Shown: positions 23,919-32,016 of the stretch, one piece after another
How positions within the stretch are numbered: position 1 is the stretch's first letter
Layout of the letters: every line of letters begins with the position of its first letter
Assembly (NCBI GenBank): GCA_040003205.1
Contig: JBDUDA010000006.1
Span: 1 to 32,016, forward strand
Direction: 5' to 3'
Length of the DNA: 32,016 nucleotides
From: JALYIM01 sp040003205
GTDB taxonomy: Bacteria > Acidobacteriota > Terriglobia > Terriglobales > Acidobacteriaceae
Translations under genes and position numbers: made by a program
Notes under the pieces: model-generated
Database searches by the model: none
Told to the model about the DNA's origin: nothing
What the model saw: the letters and a program-made list of their open reading frames with translations, nothing else

Positions 23919-26858
23919 GTGAACTCGCCCCCCTCAAAGGCACACAAACGAAAGCTTGAACTTTCGGAAAACTCACCGGAAGAACTAGTGGCCGACCTTC
24001 GAAATCATGTCGAGGGCGAGGTTCTATTCGACGCAACGAGCCGGGCGCTCTATGCCACCGACAGCTCGAACTACCGTCAGATTCCGATTGGAGTCGTCGT
24101 CCCCAAGTCTCACGATGATGTAATCCAAACCATAGGTTTATGCAAGAAATTTGGCGTGCCGCTGTTGTCTCGTGGCGGCGGCACCAGCCTTGCGGGGCAG
24201 TGCTGCAACGTTGCGGTGGTTCTTGACTGGACGAAGTATTTGAACAACATTGTCGAGCTGAATGCGGCGGACAAATCCGCACGGGTACAGCCTGGAGTGA
24301 TATGCGATCAGTTGCGTGTCGCCGCTGTCCCTCATGGATTGACCTGGGGGCCCGATCCTGCCACGCACGCTTATTGCACATTCGGAGGGATGCTGGGCAA
24401 CAACTCTTGTGGGGTTCACTCGCAATCCACCGGTAAAGCGGACCAGAACGTGATCGAAATGGACGTGCTGCTTTACGACGGTACACGCATGACGGTGGGA
24501 TGGACGGACGCAGCGGCGATGGACCAGAATATCTTCAAAGGAGGCCGTGAAGGAGAAATTTATTCCAGGTTGAAGTCACTTCGTGATCGTTATGCGGAAC
24601 TTATTCGGACGCGCTATCCGGATATTCCGAGAAGAGTTTCCGGTTACAACCTCGATCAATTGCTGCCCGGCCCTGACGGCCGTTTTAATCTTGCGCGGGC
24701 GCTGGTGGGAACCGAATCGACGTGCGTGACGATGTTGGAGGCAAAAGTCCAGTTAGTTCCGCACTTTCCGCATCGAGCTCTGGTCGTGCTGGGATATTCC
24801 GACATTTTTCATGCCGCCGACCATGTCGCTGAAATTGTTGCCTTCGCTCCCATCGGACTGGAAGGCTTTGACGACATCACCACGATCAATATTGAAAAGA
24901 AGAATCTGCTACAGCGGGAATACCTGAGCATGCTGCCGGAGGGTAAAGGTTGGTTGTTCGTGGAATTCGGGGCCGAGACAAATGAGGAAGCGGCAGATCT
25001 CGCTCATCGGATGGTGAAAGCCCTTCCCGGCGGAACGTGGCCCACCGTGAAGGTCTACTCGGATCCGCGGAAGCAATCCAAGATTTGGTCCATTCGCGAG
25101 TCAGCCCTGGGAGCGAATTCTTTTGTGCCGGGGCGAGACCCCGCATGGGAAGGGTGGGAAGACTCCGCCGTCGCCCCCGAAAAACTCGGCGGCTATTTGC
25201 GCGACCTTCAGAGGCTTTTCGACAAATATAACTATCAATCGGTTTCCTATGGGCACTTCGGGCAAGGCTGTGTTCACAACCGAGTGAACTTCGATTTCCA
25301 AACTCCGGGGGGTGTAACCAAGTGGCGCGCCTTCATGGAAGATGCGACCGATCTGGTCGTCAGTTACGGCGGCTCGCTTTCGGGCGAGCATGGCGATGGC
25401 CAGGCGCGAGGGGAATTTTTATACAAGATGTTTGGACCGGAATTAATCGATGCCTTCCGGGAATTTAAATCCATTTGGGATCCTGACTGGAAGATGAATC
25501 CCGGGAAAGTCATCGACCCGTATCGATTCGATGAAAATCTCCGCGTGCAGCGGCCGCATTCCACCAAAGGGGTCAGCACCCATTTCGCGTTTATCGAAGA
25601 CAACCGGAATTTTGCGCACTCGGTCGAACGCTGCGTCGGGGTAGGGAAGTGCCGCCGGCCAGATGCCAGTGGCGCCGAGAGCACAATGTGCCCTAGTTAC
25701 ATGGCAACCCGCGACGAGAAGCACTCGACGCGCGGGCGAGCGCACCTGCTGTGGGAGATGCTGAATGGCGAAGTAGTGAAAGATGGATGGCGCAACGAGG
25801 GGGTAAAAGAGGCGCTGGATTTGTGTCTCGCCTGCAAAGGCTGTAAGACGGAATGTCCCGTCAATGTTGACATGGCGACTTACAAGTCCGAATTTCTGTC
25901 GCACTACTGGGAAGGAAGACTGCGGCCTCTGAACTCTTACGCTTTCGGATGGATTGATAAGTGGGCGCGGATGGCGGCGGTCGCTCCACGCATGGCCAAC
26001 GTCTTCGCGACGTTGCCAGGGTTAAAAGATGCCACCAAAGATGTTCTCGGAATTCCTCGTCAGCGGCAGATTCCACAATTTGCAAACCAAACTTTTCGAG
26101 AATGGTTTCGTCGCCGTCCGGTTGTGAATGCGGGGCAAAGTAAGGTGCTGCTCTGGCCCGACACTTTCAATAATTACTTCACTCCCCAGGCGGCGAAAGC
26201 GGCGGCGCAGGTTTTGGAGTCTGCCGGGTATCAGGTCGAACTCCCGCGCAAACAGCTATGCTGTGGGCGGCCGCTGTACGACCATGGATTCCTTTCCATG
26301 GCGAAGTCATATTTGCTGCGCATTCTCGATCAGCTCAAAGACACCATCGAGGCCGGCACTCCTGTAGTCGTGCTCGAGCCCAGCTGTTGCTCGGTCTTCA
26401 GGGACGAGATGTGCGGCCTGTTGCCCGATGAGGCGAGTGCGCAACGTCTGCGTGATAACACTTTTACTTTTGCGGAGTTCCTGGAGAAAAAGGCCAGCCA
26501 CTATGCGCCGCCAGTTTTGCAACGCCAGGCAATCGTCCAAGGCCACTGCCATCAGAAGGCCATAATGCGACTGAAGGACGAGGAAGCGATAATGGCAAAG
26601 ATGAAACTGAATTACAGGCTGCTAGACTCGGGATGTTGCGGCATGGCCGGGGCGTTTGGATACGAAAAGGAGAAGTATAAGGTCTCGATGGCTTGTGGGG
26701 AGAGAGTTTTACTGCCCGAAGTGAGGAAAGCCGCTCCCTCGACTCTAATCATTGCAGACGGATTCAGTTGCAAGGAGCAGATTCAACAGTCGACGAATCG
26801 AACCGCCGTGCATCTAGCCGAGGTGATTCAGTTGGGCCTCTTGCAACAGGGACAATGA
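23919..26858 (+). CDS. FAD-linked oxidase fused to 4Fe-4S/CCG domains (GlcD-GlpC type 2-hydroxyacid dehydrogenase)
   Basis: 979 residues, same layout as E. coli YdiJ. Residues about 20-285 are an FAD_binding_4 (PCMH) domain with SRGGGTSLAGQ (84-94) and FGGMLGNNSCG (155-165). The FAD oxidase C-terminal domain follows to about 535, ending with GEHGDGQARG (489-498) and NPGK. Two ferredoxin-type clusters follow: C572, C578, C591 and C636-x2-C639-x2-C642-x3-C646-P. The C-terminal part carries two CCG modules (CCGRPLYDHG at 781 and CCGMAGAFGYE). It oxidises a D-2-hydroxy acid (lactate, glycolate, 2-hydroxyglutarate are family substrates) and sends electrons to a quinone or other carrier. Start GTG 23919 has GGGGA about nine bases upstream. 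A kinase gene starts 17 bases downstream. Exact substrate open. Confidence 0.88.
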   Translation: MNSPPSKAHKRKLELSENSPEELVADLRNHVEGEVLFDATSRALYATDSSNYRQIPIGVVVPKSHDDVIQTIGLCKKFGVPLLSRGGGTSLAGQCCNVAVVLDWTKYLNNIVELNAADKSARVQPGVICDQLRVAAVPHGLTWGPDPATHAYCTFGGMLGNNSCGVHSQSTGKADQNVIEMDVLLYDGTRMTVGWTDAAAMDQNIFKGGREGEIYSRLKSLRDRYAELIRTRYPDIPRRVSGYNLDQLLPGPDGRFNLARALVGTESTCVTMLEAKVQLVPHFPHRALVVLGYSDIFHAADHVAEIVAFAPIGLEGFDDITTINIEKKNLLQREYLSMLPEGKGWLFVEFGAETNEEAADLAHRMVKALPGGTWPTVKVYSDPRKQSKIWSIRESALGANSFVPGRDPAWEGWEDSAVAPEKLGGYLRDLQRLFDKYNYQSVSYGHFGQGCVHNRVNFDFQTPGGVTKWRAFMEDATDLVVSYGGSLSGEHGDGQARGEFLYKMFGPELIDAFREFKSIWDPDWKMNPGKVIDPYRFDENLRVQRPHSTKGVSTHFAFIEDNRNFAHSVERCVGVGKCRRPDASGAESTMCPSYMATRDEKHSTRGRAHLLWEMLNGEVVKDGWRNEGVKEALDLCLACKGCKTECPVNVDMATYKSEFLSHYWEGRLRPLNSYAFGWIDKWARMAAVAPRMANVFATLPGLKDATKDVLGIPRQRQIPQFANQTFREWFRRRPVVNAGQSKVLLWPDTFNNYFTPQAAKAAAQVLESAGYQVELPRKQLCCGRPLYDHGFLSMAKSYLLRILDQLKDTIEAGTPVVVLEPSCCSVFRDEMCGLLPDEASAQRLRDNTFTFAEFLEKKASHYAPPVLQRQAIVQGHCHQKAIMRLKDEEAIMAKMKLNYRLLDSGCCGMAGAFGYEKEKYKVSMACGERVLLPEVRKAAPSTLIIADGFSCKEQIQQSTNRTAVHLAEVIQLGLLQQGQ

Positions 26859-26875
26859 TGGTTGGCGAATAAACC

Positions 26876-28069
26876 GTGAATCAGGATTCATCAAAAAATC
26901 GAGAGAGTGACTTGCAGTTTATGAGAGCCGTGCTCTCGTCTATGAACGCGGCCGTCATCGCAAGTGACTTATCGGGAAAAGTAACTTATCGCAACCATCT
27001 GGGGGAGCAACTTTTCGACTCGAGTGCAAATGGGCTGATCGAGCGCAACCTTTCAGAAATTCTGCGCGATGACCGGAACGGCCCGTCTCAATTCGTAGAA
27101 GTCCTCTCTTGCGTGCAAGGAGGCCGCGCTTGGACAGGGCCGCTGAACCTGCGGATGCGGAACGGCGAGCTGACTTCTGGCGCCGCTACCTTTTCTTCGC
27201 TGATGTCATCCGACGGCGAGACAGTCGGGATGGTTGGCGTTATTTATGACAGATCTCCAACATCGCCTACCGAAAATGGAGTGCGCGAAACCGCGAGCCC
27301 GTTGCGCGAATCACGAGAGGACCTCGAAAACCGCGTGCGCGAAAGGACTTTGGAACTAAACGCCGCGAACGATAACTTGCGCGAACTTTCTGGGCGTTTA
27401 CTTAGTATGCAGGATGACGAACGCAGACGCATCGCTCGCGAGTTGCACGACAGCGTGGGACAGATGCTGGCTGCCGTCAGCATTAACAGCGCCTCGGTCG
27501 AAGCCGAGGCGAGTAAGTTAAGCCCGGCAGCGGTCCGTGCGATTTCCGAAAACTCGGGGCTGATAGCCGAGATAAATAAAGAGATTCGCACGATCTCACA
27601 TTTGCTTCATCCGCCACTGCTCGACGAAGCGGGCCTCACCTCGGCGCTTTCGTGGTACATTCGCGGCTTTTCGGAGCGAAGCAAAATAAATGTTGCCATC
27701 GATATCGCACCCGACTTTGTGCGTCCCTCTGAGGAAATAGAAATCGCCATTTTTCGAATCGTGCAAGAGAGTCTCACGAACATTCACCGTCATTCCGAAA
27801 GCGCTGAAGCTTCGGTGCAGGTTGTTCGCGCCGGAGATCGCGTGCTGGTGGAGATTAAGGATGAGGGAAAGGGTATGCCGCAGAAATCGGCCCTCACACT
27901 CGTGGGTCGGGCGGGTGTAGGAATAAGAGGAATGCGGGAGAGGGTTGGGCAACTGGGAGGCGTTTTGAAAATTGATTCTGACTCCAATGGCACGACCGTG
28001 AAAGCTGATTTGCCTGTCAATGCCAATGACCGTGCGCACCCAAACGACTCCGCCTCGAGCCTAGAGTGA
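26876..28069 (+). CDS. PAS-domain NarL-type sensor histidine kinase
   Basis: 397 residues, soluble (no membrane span). PAS domain at about 12-125, a coiled linker at 145-178, then a HisKA_3 dimerisation domain with phosphoacceptor H191 in ARELHDSVGQ and a HATPase_c domain (about 285-380) with N302 in the N box, DEGKGMP (329-335) and GVGIRGMRERV (348-358). It autophosphorylates on H191 in response to a cytoplasmic signal, perhaps redox or a small ligand bound by PAS. Starts GTG 26876, 17 bases after the dehydrogenase stop, so the two are co-transcribed. The receiver protein 140 bases downstream is the likely partner. No ligand-binding residues can be assigned. Confidence 0.9.
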   Translation: MNQDSSKNRESDLQFMRAVLSSMNAAVIASDLSGKVTYRNHLGEQLFDSSANGLIERNLSEILRDDRNGPSQFVEVLSCVQGGRAWTGPLNLRMRNGELTSGAATFSSLMSSDGETVGMVGVIYDRSPTSPTENGVRETASPLRESREDLENRVRERTLELNAANDNLRELSGRLLSMQDDERRRIARELHDSVGQMLAAVSINSASVEAEASKLSPAAVRAISENSGLIAEINKEIRTISHLLHPPLLDEAGLTSALSWYIRGFSERSKINVAIDIAPDFVRPSEEIEIAIFRIVQESLTNIHRHSESAEASVQVVRAGDRVLVEIKDEGKGMPQKSALTLVGRAGVGIRGMRERVGQLGGVLKIDSDSNGTTVKADLPVNANDRAHPNDSASSLE

Positions 28070-28089
28070 TTTGAAGACTCTACGGCTCG

Positions 28090-28109
28090 GGGGCGTTTTG
28101 TGACGCTCC
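28090..28109 (+). terminator. Hairpin after the histidine kinase gene
   Basis: GGGGCGT (28090-28096) and ACGCTCC (28103-28109) pair over seven positions with one G-T wobble around a six-base loop, 20 bases past the kinase stop. There is no T-run after it, so it may only be a weak or Rho-type terminator, or an intercistronic hairpin before the receiver gene. Confidence 0.3.
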
Positions 28110-28209
28110 TGAATATCACCGTTTCGGCCAACCTGTACAACCCCTTATAAATTCCCACATCCAAGAAGCGGCGTCGAAATGCCGAACCACAGCCTGGCTG
28201 GGAGTTGAT

Positions 28210-28581
28210 TTGAAAGTCAGAATTCTTTTAGTGGATGATAGCCCGATGGTGAGGCGCGCCATGCGCTCGCTCATCGAACGAAATCCTAAGCTGGAAGTCT
28301 GCGGCGAGGCAGAGAATGGCCAGATTGCAGTTGAAATGTTCCGACAGCTCAATCCTGATCTCGTAGTGCTCGACTTTTCGATGCCAGTGAAGAACGGGCT
28401 GCAGGCTGCCCAGGAAATCTCCAATCTCCATCCGGGTATCCCTCTGTTGATGGTCACTATGTTCAGGTCCGAGCAACTCAAGAAAGAGGCTGAGAAAGCA
28501 GGGATAGGCACGGTGCTTTCTAAAGGTGACAACCTTAGTGGCAACCTCGTGAGCACGATTGAGTCGTTAGCCTCTAAATAA
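28210..28581 (+). CDS. Receiver-only response regulator
   Basis: 123 residues forming a single CheY-like receiver: acid pair D9 and D10, phosphoacceptor D55 in VVLDFSMP, T83 and K105. It resembles the receiver of NarL/LuxR-type regulators (ILLVDDSPMVRRAMRSLIERNP) but stops right after the fifth helix, and no helix-turn-helix is found in any frame in the next 150 bases. Start TTG 28210 is preceded by GGGAG five to six bases upstream; no in-frame ATG lies at the N-terminus. The adjacent NarL-type kinase is its likely phosphodonor. Without an output domain it may act by protein contact, or be a DNA-binding regulator that has lost its second half. Confidence 0.88.
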   Translation: MKVRILLVDDSPMVRRAMRSLIERNPKLEVCGEAENGQIAVEMFRQLNPDLVVLDFSMPVKNGLQAAQEISNLHPGIPLLMVTMFRSEQLKKEAEKAGIGTVLSKGDNLSGNLVSTIESLASK

Positions 28582-28739
28582 TCGCAAATTCTTTGAGCCA
28601 CTGCCCTACGCTCTTGCCCGAGCGAGCCTTGAGTACGGTTGCGATTCCCTACGAGAGTTGAAGGATTGTTCGTGCTAATCAACGCATCTTGAGATAATCA
28701 AATTTCGCAGCGCTAATTTTGGCCGAGGAGTCTCGCTGA

Positions 28740-29195
28740 ATGCCCGAGAATAAGCCAATACAAAAAAGTTTCCTTCACGAACACTCCTTGAGCATTGCCT
28801 GCATTTCCATTCTGTTGCTCTGGATCGTGCTGTACACCGTCTCTAGTCCCAGTACGCATATCGGTTCGTTTTTTGGAAATGCGATCGCCGACTGGACGGG
28901 AGTAGTGGTCACGGTCCTTGCCACCAAGTATTTTTATGAAAAAGGTTCCGCCGAAAGCCGCCGTGCCCCTCTCGGGCGCTGGGGCCATTTGCATAGTCGA
29001 CTGGCGGATCACTCTCTAAGTATTTTTCTTCTCGTCACTGGTATCGGCTGGATCGTGTTATACGCGACAATGGACTCGGAAGCGAAATGGGGACAAGTGG
29101 TAGGAAATATTGTCTCCGAATGGACGCAGCTCTTTGGAATCGTGCTGCTGACGAAGCGACTGATCGAACGACATTCAAAAGAAAGCGCGGGATGA
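28740..29195 (+). CDS. Small four-helix membrane protein with internal duplication
   Basis: 151 residues, not a family I can name. The two halves are tandem copies at an exact 76-residue period with no gap: HSLSI at 15 and 91, WIVLY at 28 and 104, GN at 46 and 122, D/E-WT at 51 and 127, TK at 62 and 138. Each copy has two hydrophobic segments (about 16-33 and 45-62 in the first), so four membrane spans with both ends on the same side are predicted. AGGAG lies nine bases upstream of the ATG. It is followed within four bases by the M48 protease gene, so the two are probably co-transcribed. Conservation of a Trp between the helices in both copies suggests structural importance. Function unknown. 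Confidence 0.8.
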   Translation: MPENKPIQKSFLHEHSLSIACISILLLWIVLYTVSSPSTHIGSFFGNAIADWTGVVVTVLATKYFYEKGSAESRRAPLGRWGHLHSRLADHSLSIFLLVTGIGWIVLYATMDSEAKWGQVVGNIVSEWTQLFGIVLLTKRLIERHSKESAG

Positions 29196-29199
29196 TTTC

Positions 29200-30675
29200 G
29201 TGAAAATGCGACCTTTTCCAGCCAGAATGCTGGCATTATTTCTTGCTGTTTCAATAGCGCCGAACAGTTGGTCCGCAACGGCGACACTGTATCCGCAACT
29301 GCCGGACCCGGGCGTGACAAAAATTACCAGGGAGCAACAACAGCAGATTGGACGGCAAACCATGGCAGAGGTCTACAAGCAAATGCCGGTGCTGCCCGAT
29401 TCCAGTCCTGAAACTCAGTATGTGCAGCAGTTAGGAAGAAAACTGGCGGCTGTCATTCCGCGCGAGCATTCGTGGCCTTATGAATTTCATGTGATTCCGC
29501 AGAAAGACATCAATGCTTTCGCCTTGCCAGGCGGCCCTATGTTTGTGAACGTGGGCGCTATCGTCGCAGCCGACAATGAGGCTGAGCTGGCAGGCGTCAT
29601 GGCCCATGAGATGTCGCACGTTTATATGCAACACTCCGCCAAGCAAGCTTCCAAAACCCAGTGGGCGGGGATGCTGGGGGCGCTTGGAGGATTGTTCGGT
29701 GGAGGAGCGGGAAGTCTGGCTCGATTGGGGATTCAGCTTGGCGCCGGGTCTCTGCTAATGAAATATTCACGGCACGACGAAGCCCAGGCGGACGCGGTGG
29801 GCGCAATCATCATGTACAAGGCGGGATATAATCCACGCGCGCTGGCTGACTTTTTTGAGAAGCTCGAGAAGCAAAGCGGAGGCGGCGGCCCACAATTTCT
29901 CAGCGACCATCCCAATCCGGGTAATCGCCAGGCCGCCATCGCTAAAGAAATAAGTAACTGGCCTAATCAAAGATACCTTCGCGACAGTGATGCTTTCGTG
30001 CGAACCAAACAGCAAGCTGCCGGTATAAAAACCTATAGTGCGCAGCAAATTTCGGATGGCGCCAAGCAAGGGCTTTGGGGTCAACAAAACAAACAAGGCG
30101 GAGTGATACCAGCTAACGTACCGGTAGCGCAAGACGCCGCCCCTTCGGGAGCGTTGTCCAGCGTGACATATCAGCAGGTTCGGCCCAGCAGCAACATGCT
30201 GGAATGGCGCAAGGGCGCGTTCAGTATCTCTTATCCTGAAAACTGGGAGCCGACCGAAGATGGGCAGTCGGGCCTGACGTTCGCTCCCCGCGCCGGAGCG
30301 GCGAGCGGGGCAATCGCTTATGGCGTAATCGTTGGATCGGCGCAGGACCAAAGCAATTCCGGCAATCGGTCTCTGGATCAAGCCACCGAAGACTTGATAC
30401 GAAATTTGCAGCACTCAAATCCTGACTTGCGAGAGTCTGGGAATCCGCAAGCAGTCCAAATCGGCGGTCAGCAGGGGAGATCGGCGGTTCTAAATGGACG
30501 CTCGCCAGTGCAGCAAAATGGTCAGGCTGTGGCCGAAAAGGATTGGCTGGTGACGGTAGCGGATCCGCAAGGCGGACTCATCTACATTCTGTGCATCGCA
30601 CCTGAAAGTGATTTCAGCCAGCTGCGCTCAACTTATCAACGAATGCTGGACAGCTTTCAGTTTGCGGGTCAATGA
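29200..30675 (+). CDS. Secreted M48-family zinc metalloprotease (BepA-like) with C-terminal PsbP-like domain
   Basis: 491 residues. Signal peptide (residues 8-25, MLALFLAVSIA core, WSA end). M48 domain at about 45-255: zinc motif H136-E137-M-S-H140 in MAHEMSHV, third ligand probably E194 in RHDEAQAD, and NAFALPGG before it. A Gly-rich insert (163-184) lies between them. A 70-residue linker then leads to a separate C-terminal domain (about 330-491) beginning EWRKGAFSISYPENWE, similar in layout to PsbP/DcrB-type beta domains. It probably degrades or refolds envelope proteins in the periplasm. Start could be GTG 29200 or ATG 29206. Co-transcribed with the four-helix protein, four bases upstream. 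Confidence 0.88.
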   Translation: MKMRPFPARMLALFLAVSIAPNSWSATATLYPQLPDPGVTKITREQQQQIGRQTMAEVYKQMPVLPDSSPETQYVQQLGRKLAAVIPREHSWPYEFHVIPQKDINAFALPGGPMFVNVGAIVAADNEAELAGVMAHEMSHVYMQHSAKQASKTQWAGMLGALGGLFGGGAGSLARLGIQLGAGSLLMKYSRHDEAQADAVGAIIMYKAGYNPRALADFFEKLEKQSGGGGPQFLSDHPNPGNRQAAIAKEISNWPNQRYLRDSDAFVRTKQQAAGIKTYSAQQISDGAKQGLWGQQNKQGGVIPANVPVAQDAAPSGALSSVTYQQVRPSSNMLEWRKGAFSISYPENWEPTEDGQSGLTFAPRAGAASGAIAYGVIVGSAQDQSNSGNRSLDQATEDLIRNLQHSNPDLRESGNPQAVQIGGQQGRSAVLNGRSPVQQNGQAVAEKDWLVTVADPQGGLIYILCIAPESDFSQLRSTYQRMLDSFQFAGQ

Positions 30676-30685
30676 ACGGGGGACT

Positions 30686-32016
30686 CTATGGGGAATTGCT
30701 CTCGGTCCCGGCTCGACCGGCGTCGCCGGCGCGCGAATTTTCCGGTAGAGAAGCCACGCTCACAACCGTCGGATCATCGCGTAGCTTGAGATAAAGAATA
30801 CCGTCTGTTGGACGTGGCACGTTGATGGTCACGTCCCTGAAGCCGAGCGGAACGGATACGCTGTTCTTAAACTGCTCGTCCGACGCAATCGAGTCGATTA
30901 GAAATAGGCGTGTTCCTGTCAACGTGCATTCTTTGTCGGATTTTTCCGCGCAGTGAAGCCTGCTCAGAGAAGGCACGCGTACCAGCGTGGTTAGCGGCTG
31001 CCAGTCGCCGTTACGCCCCTCTGCCTGTACCGCTCGAAAACGCAACGGGCCGAACGCCGATGGCCCGAAGCTTTTTAAGGGATCAAGTTGCGCCATTACG
31101 CTTTGGGAATCTTGCAGTACCAGACTGCCTTCGTCGAGATTCAGCAGCACGTGGAACGATTCGTCTTCTGACGCCACTTCAATCTTTTCATTGCGCGGGA
31201 ACACTGCCGGTGTCTCCGTCTTCAAGAAGAACGACAGTCTGCCATCCTGTGAGAGTTCGTTCTCGCTTCCGAGGCGAATGACTGATGCAGCCGTTCCAGG
31301 GTCAGCGCTCTTACTCATCAGCATAACTTTAGGACGCGATGGCAGGATGGTCGTGGGCACATCCAGCGAGCGCCCGTCTTTCAAGTTCACATGGACGAGG
31401 AATTTCTCACCTTCCTTAAGCGTCCTGGCCCCGACCTCGGCGCTGGACACTCTCAGGCTATCCTTTTCTCCCTCGCGCACGAGTTCGGAAGGTGCGAATT
31501 GGATTCCGTTCACCTGAAGGCTGGCCACTTCGTCCAGTCGCGTGCCCTGTAGTCTGGCTTCGGCATCTCCGGCATTGATGGTGAAGCTCTCAATGTGTCC
31601 TACTTCAGAATAGGTTTTGAGAGGAAGCTCATCCGCCTCATTACGACCGAATTGCTTCACCCGAATAAAGACAGGTCCAGCGGTTTCATTTTTAAGCGCA
31701 ACCTGAAGTTCCAGCCTATCTTCTTTAGACTCCTTCCATGTAGTCTCAATCTCTTTTCCGGCAGCGTTTTTGATCGTGATTTGATCAACGCATGCGACTG
31801 CGTCGGCTTGCAGGTGAAGCGTGTCGTCGCGCCCCACAATCAGGGCCGTTTGATCTGCGGAAGCGACCGTCCATTTAGAAGGATGCGAATTTAGCAGGCG
31901 GAATGTGGGGCCGTCGAAACTATCAAAACCCCACTTGCCAGCAATGGTTCCACTGGTAATTCCATTTTTGTCTCCGTCGGCGAGATCTAACCTGGCGGTC
32001 TGCAACTTTTGGGTGT
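30686..32016 (-). CDS. Unrecognised beta-rich protein (partial, N-terminus off the right edge)
   Basis: About 442 codons are open on the minus strand from the window edge to TAG at 30686; the apparent TTG start at 32005 is internal, since the frame continues to the edge without a stop. The visible part is rich in Val, Leu, Asp and Glu with short alternating beta-like segments, including TINAGDAEARLQGTRLDEVASL (about 142-163), which resembles an IPT/TIG-type Ig fold segment. There is no transmembrane segment in the visible part and no catalytic motif I recognise. It is convergent with the M48 gene, 10 bases apart. Probably a secreted or surface structural protein; this is a guess from composition. 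Confidence 0.7.
   Translation of the reverse strand, partial: TQKLQTARLDLADGDKNGITSGTIAGKWGFDSFDGPTFRLLNSHPSKWTVASADQTALIVGRDDTLHLQADAVACVDQITIKNAAGKEIETTWKESKEDRLELQVALKNETAGPVFIRVKQFGRNEADELPLKTYSEVGHIESFTINAGDAEARLQGTRLDEVASLQVNGIQFAPSELVREGEKDSLRVSSAEVGARTLKEGEKFLVHVNLKDGRSLDVPTTILPSRPKVMLMSKSADPGTAASVIRLGSENELSQDGRLSFFLKTETPAVFPRNEKIEVASEDESFHVLLNLDEGSLVLQDSQSVMAQLDPLKSFGPSAFGPLRFRAVQAEGRNGDWQPLTTLVRVPSLSRLHCAEKSDKECTLTGTRLFLIDSIASDEQFKNSVSVPLGFRDVTINVPRPTDGILYLKLRDDPTVVSVASLPENSRAGDAGRAGTESNSP

Noticed and set aside
23866..24486. 206-codon open frame antisense to the start of the FAD/Fe-S dehydrogenase
   Set aside because: Cys/Arg/Ser-rich with no recognisable domain, opposite a gene with intact motifs.
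28582..28739. A missing HTH half of the response regulator in another frame
   Set aside because: Reading the bases after 28581 shows no helix-turn-helix-like sequence; the region looks intergenic.
29767..30414. 215-codon open frame antisense to the M48 protease
   Set aside because: Overlaps a well-supported protease and shows no domain features.
1..32016. CRISPR arrays, insertion sequences, integrases or prophage genes
   Set aside because: No spaced direct repeats, transposase or integrase motifs, or terminal inverted repeats were seen anywhere in the window.

Overview
The window looks like a chromosomal stretch of a soil-type Acidobacteriota (Koribacter/Sulfotelmatobacter-like). This is an inference from moderately high GC, a very large secreted pro-kumamolisin (S53) protein with Ig-like repeats and a KRRR-plus-hydrophobic tail, a large Asp-box (sortilin/VPS10-type) beta-propeller protein, and a periplasmic M48 protease. 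No rRNA, tRNA, CRISPR array, insertion sequence or phage gene was seen. Coding density is high and nearly all genes are complete; only the first and last genes run off the window.

Region 1 (1-16.6 kb) is a nucleoside and nucleobase catabolism island in three transcription blocks. Block A (minus strand, 9709 down to 1) reads deoC, a two-domain ALDH16-type aldehyde dehydrogenase, a TrpF-like barrel enzyme, then (behind its own sigma70-like promoter) ribokinase, a FAD subunit and a fused 2Fe-2S/molybdopterin subunit of a xanthine-dehydrogenase-family hydroxylase, and a 6-hydroxynicotinate-reductase-like protein cut by the left edge. Block B (plus strand, 10000-13566) is an exported nucleoside hydrolase, a DMT-type multi-pass permease and a class III aminotransferase. 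Block C (minus strand, 16602-13577) is cytidine deaminase, pyrimidine-nucleoside phosphorylase and a NupC/CNT nucleoside transporter, with ATGA and TAA-ATG junctions showing tight translational coupling.

Read together: nucleosides are cleaved outside the cytoplasm (nucleoside hydrolase) or imported whole (NupC). Cytidines are deaminated and phosphorolysed. Ribose is phosphorylated by RbsK. Deoxyribose-5-phosphate is split by DeoC to glyceraldehyde-3-phosphate and acetaldehyde, which the adjacent ALDH probably oxidises to acetate. The freed bases probably go to the molybdo-hydroxylase and the 6-hydroxynicotinate-reductase-like enzyme, and the aminotransferase could take beta-amino acids such as beta-alanine. 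A phosphopentomutase is not seen. The most unusual parts are the molybdo-hydroxylase lacking the xanthine-binding Glu, its reductase-like partner, and the TrpF paralogue lacking the usual SPR motif.

Region 2 (16.8-23.7 kb, minus strand) holds two very large exported proteins: the S53 peptidase and the Asp-box propeller. Region 3 (23.9-30.7 kb, plus strand) holds a 979-residue FAD/4Fe-4S dehydrogenase followed within 17 bases by a PAS histidine kinase, then a receiver-only response regulator, a membrane protein built from an exact 76-residue-period internal duplication, and a secreted M48 metalloprotease. The last gene (minus strand, running off the right edge) is an unrecognised beta-rich protein.
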